From positions 868,001-932,000 of the forward strand of contig CAWGGG010000004.1 in the NCBI GenBank assembly GCA_963822145.1: a stretch of DNA of 64,000 nucleotides. The letters are read 5' to 3'. The stretch is from UBA5072 sp963822145. GTDB taxonomy: Bacteria > Bacteroidota > Bacteroidia > Bacteroidales > UBA10428. Position numbers and translations under genes: made by a program. Below the pieces are notes generated by a model. It was given only the letters and a program-made list of their open reading frames with translations, ran no database searches and was not told where the DNA came from. Positions within the stretch are counted from its first letter, which is position 1; every line of letters begins with the position of its first letter. Below, one piece after another: positions 27,101-35,098 of the stretch.

Positions 27101-27286
27101 CTATATTTTCAAGTGCTGCAGATTATCCAGCAAACCAAATACTTTGAGCAACCAGATTACAACAATGATCACTACAACGGCATTAAGAATGAGTTTAATG
27201 GTTCGTTGCATGGGAATGTAGGTATTCACGAGCCAGAGAACAACTCCGGCCACTATGAGGACGATGATGATAGTAAGTATTGGCAT
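27101..27286 (-). CDS. Two-helix membrane protein, Thivi_2564-like
   Basis: 61 residues with two helices: ILTIIIVLIVAGVVLWLV and LILNAVVVIIVVIWLLKVFG, joined by NTYIPMQRTIK. The NxYIPM loop and the WLLxVFGL end match the small membrane family named after Thivi_2564. Function of that family is unknown. The gene is driven by promoter motif copy 3, linking it with the other tiny envelope proteins at 25-26 kb. Confidence 0.7.
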   Translation of the reverse strand: MPILTIIIVLIVAGVVLWLVNTYIPMQRTIKLILNAVVVIIVVIWLLKVFGLLDNLQHLKI

Positions 27287-27321
27287 AATATTGGTTTTTA
27301 ATTATAATTATATGTTGCATT

Positions 27322-27387
27322 GAAAGTTAACGCACTTTCAACCGGAAAGTGTTACATAACTTTTAAAAAAGATTACATAATTCACAC
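27322..27387 (-). promoter_or_regulatory. Phased direct-repeat promoter, copy 3
   Basis: On the minus strand: GTGTGAAT (27387-27380), TTATGTAAT (27380-27372), TTATGTAAC (27359-27351), period 21 bp, then 23 bases after AACAC to TTTC (27325-27322) in TAACTTTC. Geometry is identical to the two other copies. The ATG of the two-helix membrane protein is 36 bases further on. The last base of the -7 box differs (C for G). Confidence 0.65.
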
Positions 27388-27442
27388 TTTTCTCCGGGTA
27401 AGGTGCTTTTTCTGTTTGATTATAGTTTTATTTTTGGTTCTT

Positions 27443-27892
27443 ATGAAAGAACTGACAATTATCTTCTTCTGTTCCTGGAAATTTGCGGCAACCTTTCCGG
27501 TCGCTGTGTATGTCATGAAAATGTCTTTTGCAGAAACGCTTATTTACACGAATATCGGAGGCATTCTGGGAACACTGATATCCGTGTATTTTTCAGGTTT
27601 TCTCCTGAGAATGTGGCATGATTACTGGCCCTGGAAACTTAATTATGCTGGAAAATCAAAAAGAATTTTTACGAAAAGGAACCGGTGGTTTGTGAAAATA
27701 AAAATAAAATACGGGCTGTTTGGAATTGTTGTTTTAAGCCCGGTTCTGCTGTCCATACCACTGGGATCCTTCCTCACCGTTAAATATTACGGGATAAAAA
27801 AAACAAACGTTCTATGGCTGATAGCCGGACAGGTTCTCTGGTCTTTTGTATTTACCTTCTTCTATACCCAGGTGAAAGCCATTGTCACCTGA
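27443..27892 (+). CDS. Integral membrane protein, possible small-export family
   Basis: 149 residues from the ATG at 27443. The open frame extends 41 codons upstream to a TTG at 27320, but that region contains promoter copy 3 on the other strand, so the shorter start is preferred. Four or five hydrophobic segments: ELTIIFFCSWKFAATFPVAVYV, ETLIYTNIGGILGTLISVYFSGFLL, YGLFGIVVLSPVLLSIPLGSFL and VLWLIAGQVLWSFVFTFFY. The KYGLFGIVVLSP..LSIPLGS stretch resembles the small multidrug-export/COG2426 type, but the match is loose. A basic loop (KSKRIFTKRNRWFVKIKIK) faces the cytoplasm. Confidence 0.5.
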   Translation: MKELTIIFFCSWKFAATFPVAVYVMKMSFAETLIYTNIGGILGTLISVYFSGFLLRMWHDYWPWKLNYAGKSKRIFTKRNRWFVKIKIKYGLFGIVVLSPVLLSIPLGSFLTVKYYGIKKTNVLWLIAGQVLWSFVFTFFYTQVKAIVT

Positions 27893-28215
27893 TTAGGAGC
27901 GTTCTCCGGTATTTTTGATCCCCTGGCGGTACATAATGCCAGCGACTATAAAAGGCCTCATATTATTGTTCCCAAACAACTACTGATGCATTAAGAATAA
28001 ATAAATGCCTTATCATGGGGTTGAATATTACACATGCTTTTCCTTAAAAAATTCAACCCTTTCAGGGTATTGACAAGTTCCAGTTATCCTTTCCTTGGGT
28101 TTACCCACAGTTATTGAAACTTAACTCCTTTCACTAGCATTCCAAAACATCAAATACAAGCATCAAATCTTCAATCCTGAATCATTGCCGATACTTGAAT
28201 ACGAATAACTTATAA
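27893..28215. other. Gap between convergent genes
   Basis: 323 bases between the membrane protein and the M64 peptidase, which point at each other. I see no ORF, no strong hairpin with T run, and no repeat shared with other parts of the window. Confidence 0.5.
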
Positions 28216-29592
28216 TTATTCTTTGATTATTTTTCTGGTAGTAACTAAATCATTATCCATGTATAGCTTGATAATAAAAGTACCCTGACTTAAGTTCCGT
28301 AAATTTATGGGATTATCATTCGTTTGCGATAACAGCATTTGCCCGTGCATATCATATATCTCAAATCTTATGTCTCCTTTTTTATCTATCCATTTAACAT
28401 TAAGATATTCTGAAGTTGGATTTGGATATAGGTCAATATTAGTTTCACATGATGAACTCGTGATTTCTTTTAGTTCAGTAATATATCCATTAATTGACCA
28501 TGTAATGGCAGATATATGAATGGATGCATGATTATCAACACGTAAAAACTGAGTTGTGTCTTCGATAGTTACTTTTAAAGTATTGGCACCCGATAGAAAA
28601 TTATTTTTACTAATTAATACAGAATCAATATTTTGCTTAAGAAATATACCATTCAACATCCAGATTCTTTTCAGTGTATTGGGTTCCGGGGCAATTAAGT
28701 TCAGTTTAAATTTTACCGGAACAGAGTCAGCAGAAAGGGAAGCATTCTGAGGATAATATGATTCAACAGGTGTAACAAGAGTATGAATTCTCTCAACTGT
28801 ACCCTGAACACAAACTGAACAAAATGGAATTCCAAGAAACTGCATTTTGCAGTTTTCATGCGGCTTATACCACTGGGCTGAAGTTCCACCGCAACAATGC
28901 CGATAAATACCTATAAGATTTGTGCCAATCCAGTTTTTCCATCTGACAAGTGAAGGATCTGTCTGTTTTGTCATGTTTATACCTTCTGCGGCATAAGTCT
29001 CTCCTGCCCAATACTCGTCATTTAACCCTGAAAAGGAATGTCCAAGTTCATGCGCTGCAAGCTCGCTTGATTCAGAATGTGTAGATGCTACAGTGTAATA
29101 GCCACCGCTTCCGCCATAATATGGACTATTTACCAGAATCAACACCTGATCATAATCAGGGAAATTATCCGCCAATACATTTGAAATAGCCGTTGTTTTA
29201 ATTGCTACAAGTAATCTGTGCATATATGAATAATCAAAAGTCGAACCGAAATAGTTATCTACAGTAATTACTGGATGTGCCGGTTCAGTAACATCTGTAG
29301 CTGTACCCGGATGGCTTGCCCCGCTCTCATTGGAGGGTACTTTTATTAAGAATACATTAAAATACTTTGAATAATTTAAAAAAGGTATTTCATTGAAATA
29401 TGCAGTGGTGAAGACGGAAGCATCTTCTACAAACTTCGGCAATTCACTGTTTGTATAGCCGTCACTTAGAATGACAAGATTAATGTGTGAGTCTGGATTG
29501 CCATTAAATAAAATGGTATCCATGTCAAATTGTTGTGCCAGAGCACTAATGCCCGTTAGTAATGCGGCTGCAAATATACCGGCTTTAATCAT
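28216..29592 (-). CDS. Type IX-secreted M64 family metallopeptidase
   Basis: 458 residues. A signal peptide (MIKAGIFAAALLTGISALAQ) is followed by the M64 (IgA-protease-like) catalytic domain: INLVILSDGYTNSEL, then the zinc motif HELGHSFSGLNDEYW at about 180-195, where the two His and a later residue bind zinc and Glu is catalytic. CCGG and CKM/CSVC cysteines follow. The last 75 residues form a type IX sorting domain (LYPNPTSEYLNVKW ... FEIYDMHGQML ... GTFIIKLYMDN), so the protein should be exported to the cell surface. A four-base ATGA overlap with the lipoprotein gene upstream implies an operon. Confidence 0.88.
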   Translation of the reverse strand: MIKAGIFAAALLTGISALAQQFDMDTILFNGNPDSHINLVILSDGYTNSELPKFVEDASVFTTAYFNEIPFLNYSKYFNVFLIKVPSNESGASHPGTATDVTEPAHPVITVDNYFGSTFDYSYMHRLLVAIKTTAISNVLADNFPDYDQVLILVNSPYYGGSGGYYTVASTHSESSELAAHELGHSFSGLNDEYWAGETYAAEGINMTKQTDPSLVRWKNWIGTNLIGIYRHCCGGTSAQWYKPHENCKMQFLGIPFCSVCVQGTVERIHTLVTPVESYYPQNASLSADSVPVKFKLNLIAPEPNTLKRIWMLNGIFLKQNIDSVLISKNNFLSGANTLKVTIEDTTQFLRVDNHASIHISAITWSINGYITELKEITSSSCETNIDLYPNPTSEYLNVKWIDKKGDIRFEIYDMHGQMLLSQTNDNPINLRNLSQGTFIIKLYMDNDLVTTRKIIKE

Positions 29593-30116
29593 GGATATTT
29601 AAGTTTAGTTATCAGAATATAAGGATTTTGACTTCCGAAATTTGTGCTTTTCTTTATACCAATAGCATGGATTTTCTCAGTTAACTGCAGCCTGATGGAA
29701 AACTGGGCGCTGTCTTTTGATATCTCTTTTATGAACAACGCATTGTTTTCATTGACAGATTCAACAGTTACATTTAAGGGATCAGGAACAATGATACTAT
29801 CAAGAGGGTTCATATGATTGTCCAGCGTTACGCACTTCAGGTCGCCGGGCTTTGATATTTCTGGTCTGATGTTATTTAATTTCAGCTTTCCTTCAACGAT
29901 TTTTTGATCAATCAAAAGGATTTCTATTGCTCCAGTTGATTTGTCCTGTTTAATAGAATAGTTCAGGAAAATGATTTTTGGGGTAACAGGTATACTATTA
30001 CTGTTGACTTTAGTCTTCGTATTTGAATGAGTTACAGAGCAGGATTGCCAGACCATCAAACTGATAAAAAGAATGGGAACAATAATATGCAAGATCTTTG
30101 GATGAACAATTTTCAT
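29589..30116 (-). CDS. Lipoprotein of unknown function, operon with M64 peptidase
   Basis: 175 residues. A hydrophobic N-terminus with a lipobox-like end (MVWQSC, Cys about 26) and a Thr/Asn-rich linker suggest a lipoprotein. The mature domain is beta-rich (KIIFLNYSIKQDKSTGAIEI, LKCVTLDNHMNPLDSIIVPD, SAQFSIRLQLTEK). Its stop overlaps the M64 peptidase ATG by four bases, so they are co-translated. A partner or inhibitor role is possible but not shown. No family recognised. Confidence 0.55.
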   Translation of the reverse strand: MKIVHPKILHIIVPILFISLMVWQSCSVTHSNTKTKVNSNSIPVTPKIIFLNYSIKQDKSTGAIEILLIDQKIVEGKLKLNNIRPEISKPGDLKCVTLDNHMNPLDSIIVPDPLNVTVESVNENNALFIKEISKDSAQFSIRLQLTEKIHAIGIKKSTNFGSQNPYILITKLKYP

Positions 30117-30297
30117 GATTCTTTAATTACTGAATTAAAGCACTTTAATGATTCAAATTCTATTGCTTTTGGATAAAAGGCCATTAAACTCTAAGCCTAT
30201 TAATGCTCTGTAAGTAAATATAATAAGAAAGAACCTCTTCTACAAATTTTTATCACAGCCTTATCTGAAGGTTTACAGTATGTTTAATTACAAAAAG

Positions 30298-30323
30298 AAA
30301 CCTCCGGCGAAAGCCGGAGGTTT
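30298..30323 (-). terminator. Strong intrinsic terminator
   Basis: An 11-bp perfect stem, AAACCTCCGGC and GCCGGAGGTTT, with a GAAA loop (TTTC on the minus strand). Reading on the minus strand it is followed by CTTTTTG, so it ends transcription of the secreted-protein gene at 30393-30851. Confidence 0.85.
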
Positions 30324-30392
30324 CACTCCATCGCTCTTCGTGGGAAAGAGAATAAACTTAAAAGAGATTAAAATAAATAAAATAACAAATGC

Positions 30393-30851
30393 CTAATAGG
30401 TTATGGTACCTTCTACGGTCCACTTAGCCCAGTCTTGTGACATACTAAAAGTACCGGTCATCTCACCTTCTCCGTAACAACCTGAAAATCTTCCGGTACC
30501 CCCCGAGAAATAGGTTGTTCCCGACATGGTGCCGGACATAGTTGGGGGATCAGTTATTATCATGGTTGGATAACCATAGAAATATATACAATCACCATTG
30601 GCAGCCTTTAGAACTCCATCAATGTAATGCGGAGCCGGCGGCCTAATAAACATCATTTCACTGTTTAAAACGATGCCCATATGAGTTGCCTGCCCGGTTA
30701 TTGAAAGAATTTCATACTCAGGATATTCTTCTGCAACTACTGCATAAAACCTGCCTTTAAATGGTCTTTCGACCTGTTTGCCCTGGGATTTTGCAGATAC
30801 GGCCAATCCCAGCATTATGCACAGCACAAAAAGAAACTTTAATGTTTTCAT
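30393..30851 (-). CDS. Secreted protein, function unknown
   Basis: 152 residues with a clear signal (MKTLKFLFVLCIMLGLAVSAKSQ). The mature part starts KQVERPFKGRFYAVV and includes GQATHMGIVLNSEMMF, a GDCIYFYGYP segment and a glycine-rich end (YFSGGTGRFSGCYGEGEMTG), a pattern of repeated beta strands seen in small exported Bacteroidetes proteins of allene-oxide-cyclase-like or lipocalin-like fold. Two cysteines could form a disulphide. Monocistronic, with its own terminator. Role unknown. Confidence 0.6.
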   Translation of the reverse strand: MKTLKFLFVLCIMLGLAVSAKSQGKQVERPFKGRFYAVVAEEYPEYEILSITGQATHMGIVLNSEMMFIRPPAPHYIDGVLKAANGDCIYFYGYPTMIITDPPTMSGTMSGTTYFSGGTGRFSGCYGEGEMTGTFSMSQDWAKWTVEGTITY

Positions 30852-31021
30852 GTCATAGGGGTTTTGGTTAAATATAAATAGGAGAGCGTTTTATCATCAT
30901 AAGTTCGTACAAAAGTAGAAGCAGTGCATAGCAATTATTGACCCAAAACATTCAATTATTTTACGCATAATTCAATTACCGAACGGTTTTTTTCAAATGA
31001 TGCTTCCGTCCCCGGTGACAA

Positions 31022-31029
31022 TATATTTG
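31022..31029 (+). promoter_or_regulatory. -7 element before the AraC-TPR gene
   Basis: TATATTTG is a full match to TAnnTTTG, giving a leader of about 65-70 bases before the ATG at 31103. No convincing -33 TTTG is seen at the right distance, so activation may need a factor. Confidence 0.45.
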
Positions 31030-31102
31030 CACGAATGAATATAATTTCAGAACTTTAATAGCTGATGCCTCTTAGTGGATATAACCTGTTAAAAATATCT
31101 CC

Positions 31103-33262
31103 ATGAGCGAGCATCCTGTTAAGGATCAGATTTTCCTCAATAAACTTTCCGGAATTATCCTGGCCAACCTGGAGGATGAAAACTTTGGTGTTAAAGAGCT
31201 TGCACGTGAGGCAGGCATGAGCCGTTACAGCCTTAAACGGCGCCTGCAGGCAATTACCAATAAAACAATCAAGCAGTTTATAAGAGAAGTGCGCCTTCAG
31301 CGAGCCATGGAGATACTTCAGCATGAAGAAATCAATATTTCTGAAGTTGCGTACAGGGTCGGATTCAGCAGTCCGGCCTATTTCAATACATGTTTTCATG
31401 CTTTTTTCGGCTATCCTCCAGGTGCGGTCAAAACAGGCGACTTTATCAGCGCAAATAACCCAAAAGCAATTCTTGCTGGACATAAGCAAAAGAAATCTGC
31501 CATCCGGTCCTTTTTCCTGATCTCAGCCGGGATAATTGCCCTGGCCTTTTTGACCTATTTGGGATATAATTATCTTAAGGGAAACTCTTTAATGAATGAC
31601 AGAAGCCCGCTAAACAAATCTACAAGATCATTAGCGGTTCTCCCCTTCAGGAATCACAGTGATCATCTTGCTGACCAGTATTTCATCGACGGAATGATGG
31701 AAGAGATCCATGCCAACCTCAGCAGCATTCATGATCTGCGTGTAGTTTCACGAACATCAACGGAGAAATACAGAAATAACGCAGACAAGTCTATTCGTGA
31801 AATAGCCAGGGAGCTCAGCGTGAACTATATTGTGGAAGGGAGCGGGCAGAAATACGGTACTACATTTCGTTTAACGGTAAAACTGTTTAAGGCAACCCGT
31901 AAAGAAACCTGCCTGTGGGTAAAATCCTATGAACAGGAAATACATGAGACAGATGAATTGTTTGCCGTAACCAGCAGGATTGCAAAGGCAATAGCTGAAG
32001 AATTACAGGCAATCATTACGCCTGAGGAAAAGCAACGTATTGAAAAAGTCCGGACAACGGATCTTTCTGCGTTGGATTTTTACCAGAGAGGCAGGGAAGA
32101 GGAAGGGAAATTCCCATACTATGATTTAACCGCCTCATCTGCCTATATAGCAGGATTGACTCCATCAACTGAACAGGTTATTGAAAGGGCGGAAAAAATG
32201 TATAGAACAGCGCTGGAATATGATTCTGCATTCGCGCTGGCCTATACTGGACTGGCGGGCATATACTGGCGCAAGAACTACCATAAAGAATATTCTTACG
32301 GAAAGCTTCCTGGATTCAGTTCTTTTTCTGGCAGAAGAAGCACTTTCTTTTGATGACCAGTTACCTGATGCATATTATATCCGGGGAATGTATTATGGCG
32401 AAAAAGGAGACATTGAACAGGCGCTTCAGGATTTTGATAAAGCTTTGGATCTCAATCCGAATTTTTGGCTGGCTTATTACGGAAGGGGTTTATACGTCAA
32501 CGACTATATAATAGCATTAAAAAGCTTGCTGGAGGCAGCATCCCTTCATCCCGGATCAGGATTATCCGACATCTTTGAAAAGATCAGTTTTAAGCTATCG
32601 GAAACTGGTTTCGGTGATCTGGCTGAAAGCTATAGCGTTGAAACTATAAAATTAAAACCGGATTCCACATCCTATTATTTTTGGTTGTGGATGTATGAAT
32701 TTGATTATAAAAATTGTCTGCCCTTTTATGAAAGGAGATATTCAATGGACTCGACCGATATAACGGCCATAGAATTTTTATCTGAGTATTTCGAAATTAA
32801 TGGCCGGTATAAAGAAAATCTTGAATTTCAAGAAGAAACTGGTATACAGGTATAGAATTGAAAGAAGGAAAAGCATTAACAATATGCAAAGGGTGGGATA
32901 TGCCTACTCGAAAAACGGGCTCCACCAATCCGGCAGAATATTATTTCGATAAACAAATACAATACTGCCTTGACGCCATCAGATTGGGTCTTCCATATGG
33001 CAAATCTACGGCATATTATGATCTTGCCGGAGTATATGCCTACAAAGGGAATAAAATCAAGGCTTATGAAAACCTGAAGATTTTTAATCAACGAGCGGGT
33101 CGGTACTTCTTATGGATAGTGAGATATATAAAGATCGATCCTTTATTCAACAGCATCAGGAATGAGCCTGAATTTCAAAACATTGTAAAGGAATTGGATG
33201 CCCAATACAACGCCGAGCATAAAAGGGTAGGGAAATGGCTTAAAGAGCAGGGATTGCTGTAA
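31103..33262 (+). pseudogene. AraC-type membrane regulator with TPR domain, three frameshifts
   Basis: Three single-base skips give about 718 residues. Part one (31103 to about 32300): AraC DNA-binding domain with two helix-turn-helix units (about 27-50 and 76-100, GFSSPAYFNTCF), a membrane helix at about 133-155, and a FlgO/adenylate-cyclase-like domain (LAVLPFRNHSDHLADQYFIDGM). Part two (to about 32830): TPR units such as AYYIRGMYYGEKGDIEQALQ. A short middle frame reads NNMQRVGYAYSKNGLH, then AEYYFDKQIQYC continues to the stop at 33262. Shifts lie near 32290-32305, 32828-32836 and 32922-32934, and all read as one extra base. It would be an inner-membrane one-component regulator. The N-terminal piece alone (416 codons) could still bind DNA. 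Confidence 0.72.
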
Positions 33263-33282
33263 AGCGTTATCGGGTTTAATAG

Positions 33283-33374
33283 AATCTTCCATTCGAATCA
33301 GCATCAATCCTTTGTGATCTTCCATCTACCATTTTCTTTCTTCCATCTTCCTTCTTCATCATAAATCATTTTCC
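33283..33374 (+). repeat. Direct repeat, left copy
   Basis: Shares AATCTTCCAT, GAATCAGCATC, ATCC, GATCTTCCATCT, TTCCTTCTT and ATCAT-AATCATTT with 35028-35098 in the same order and orientation, with a roughly 20-base internal length difference. The two copies bracket the secreted repeat-protein gene 33459-35003. Confidence 0.6.
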
Positions 33375-33458
33375 AATAAAGACAGTAGGTTGGTTTTCTA
33401 TCCAATTTGCTTTAATTTTAGTATAAATATTAAATGAAAATAGTTGGAGTGGTTTGGC

Positions 33459-35003
33459 ATGAAAAGAACCTGTATTATATTCATTATAACAGTTCTCCCG
33501 GTCGTTCTTTTTTGTCAGCAGAACACTGAAATTGTTCTTGATTCCAGTTATAGCTATCAATTGGATTCGCTAACCAATGAATGGGCACCCGACTATCGGG
33601 AAGTAAATAAGTACAGCAATAATGGCAGGAGGATCGAGAATATTGGCTATCGTTGGGATTCCATTGGCAAGGGCTGGCAAATCTATTTCCGTTCGGTTAA
33701 GGTTTTTGATTTAAACGGATATCAGAAAGAAGATATTCATTACTATTGGGACTCAAATATCCAGGAATGGCTGAGTAAGTATCGCTGGATCAGTGCATTT
33801 GATACCAAAGGAAACCAGACCGAATATGCACAATACTACTGGAATAAAGAAACCAATGACTGGGCAGGGAATGTTTCCTGGATCAAAGCCTATGATGTCA
33901 GCGGGAGGCTAATCCAGCGCATTTATTTTCGATGGGATCCTGAAACCAATAGCTGGACATACTATACAAGTTTTAATTTCTCCAATGACGATCGCGGGAA
34001 TCGGACTGAATCCATTCAATATGTCTGGAATTCGTATACCAGCAAATGGATGAATTATGCACATTGGGTCCGAACATTTGATGCCAACGCAAATCCTACC
34101 CGTGAAATTCAGTATGAGTGGCATCCCGGAATCAATGAATGGGTTGGGAAATACCGGTTTGATCTATCCTACGATGATAACGGGAATCAAAAGGATGCAA
34201 CATACTACCTATGGGATTATAAACTGAAAGACTGGATCAATGATCAGCGCTGGGTATATTCCTATGATGCCAGCGGACATTTGACTGAAAGCTTTCAATT
34301 TCTCTGGTATTCAGAAACCTATAGCTGGATCAACTATGTCCGTTGGAATAATAGCTACGATGCCCATGGAAATCCGGAAGAATCAACTCAATACTATTGG
34401 AATGCAAGGATCAATAACTGGATTGGGTATTATCGTTGGATCAGTGCCTATAATGTTAATGGGTACCAGACAGGATATGCTCTATACTTCAGGGATTTAG
34501 AAACCAACGAATGGATAAATTATACGCGCTGGGAATCTGCATATGATAACAACGGGAATCAAACAGAGTATGTCCAGTATTATTGGGATCCGGAGATCTA
34601 TGAATGGTACCGGAGTGCACACATGATTCTCACGTATGATGCCAATGGGTATATAACTGAATACTCGAGCTTTTATTGGGATTCAGCAACCGATGCCTGG
34701 GCTAGCGGTTCGAAATTTACTAATTATTGGTCAAAAGCAGTCCTGTCAGCAATGGATAACTTCTCTGACCATAGAATAGCAGTATTTCCTAATCCGTTTA
34801 CAGATTATGCAACAATTGAGCTCCCGGATGACTTACAGAATTCCAAAATTGAGATCATTGACAATAAGGGCAGTATTGTCAGAACGATTGATGACATTAC
34901 TGGTAATCCTATAACAATTCAGAGAGAAGACTTATTACCTGGAATATATTTTATCAGAATCTATTCGTCTGATATTTATACCGAGAAGGTGATTATCAGG
35001 TAG
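33459..35003 (+). CDS. Type IX-secreted protein made of ~37-residue W/Y repeats
   Basis: About 514 residues from the ATG at 33459, which starts a signal peptide (MKRTCIIFIITVLPVVLFCQ); a TTG at 33444 was rejected. Residues about 45-430 are eleven or so repeats of about 37 residues with the pattern YD..GN.TE..QYYWD..T..W......W. The YDxxGNxTE core resembles YD/RHS repeats, but the unit is longer and carries fixed Trp residues. The last 75 residues are a type IX sorting domain (FPNPFTDYATIELPDD ... GIYFIRIYSSD). Likely a surface-displayed beta-solenoid or propeller for adhesion or carbohydrate binding; no enzyme motif is visible. Flanked by direct repeats. Confidence 0.75.
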   Translation: MKRTCIIFIITVLPVVLFCQQNTEIVLDSSYSYQLDSLTNEWAPDYREVNKYSNNGRRIENIGYRWDSIGKGWQIYFRSVKVFDLNGYQKEDIHYYWDSNIQEWLSKYRWISAFDTKGNQTEYAQYYWNKETNDWAGNVSWIKAYDVSGRLIQRIYFRWDPETNSWTYYTSFNFSNDDRGNRTESIQYVWNSYTSKWMNYAHWVRTFDANANPTREIQYEWHPGINEWVGKYRFDLSYDDNGNQKDATYYLWDYKLKDWINDQRWVYSYDASGHLTESFQFLWYSETYSWINYVRWNNSYDAHGNPEESTQYYWNARINNWIGYYRWISAYNVNGYQTGYALYFRDLETNEWINYTRWESAYDNNGNQTEYVQYYWDPEIYEWYRSAHMILTYDANGYITEYSSFYWDSATDAWASGSKFTNYWSKAVLSAMDNFSDHRIAVFPNPFTDYATIELPDDLQNSKIEIIDNKGSIVRTIDDITGNPITIQREDLLPGIYFIRIYSSDIYTEKVIIR

Positions 35004-35027
35004 TTCTCGGACTTGTTTTTGTTGCTC

Positions 35028-35098
35028 AATCTTCCATATGAATCAGCATCCATCCTCTTCGATCTTCCATCTTCCTTCTTTAATCATGAATCATTTCC
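35028..35098 (+). repeat. Direct repeat, right copy
   Basis: Second copy of the element described at 33283-33374; its right end runs into the last codons of mnmE (stop at 35091), so the final few matching bases may be coincidence. Confidence 0.55.
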
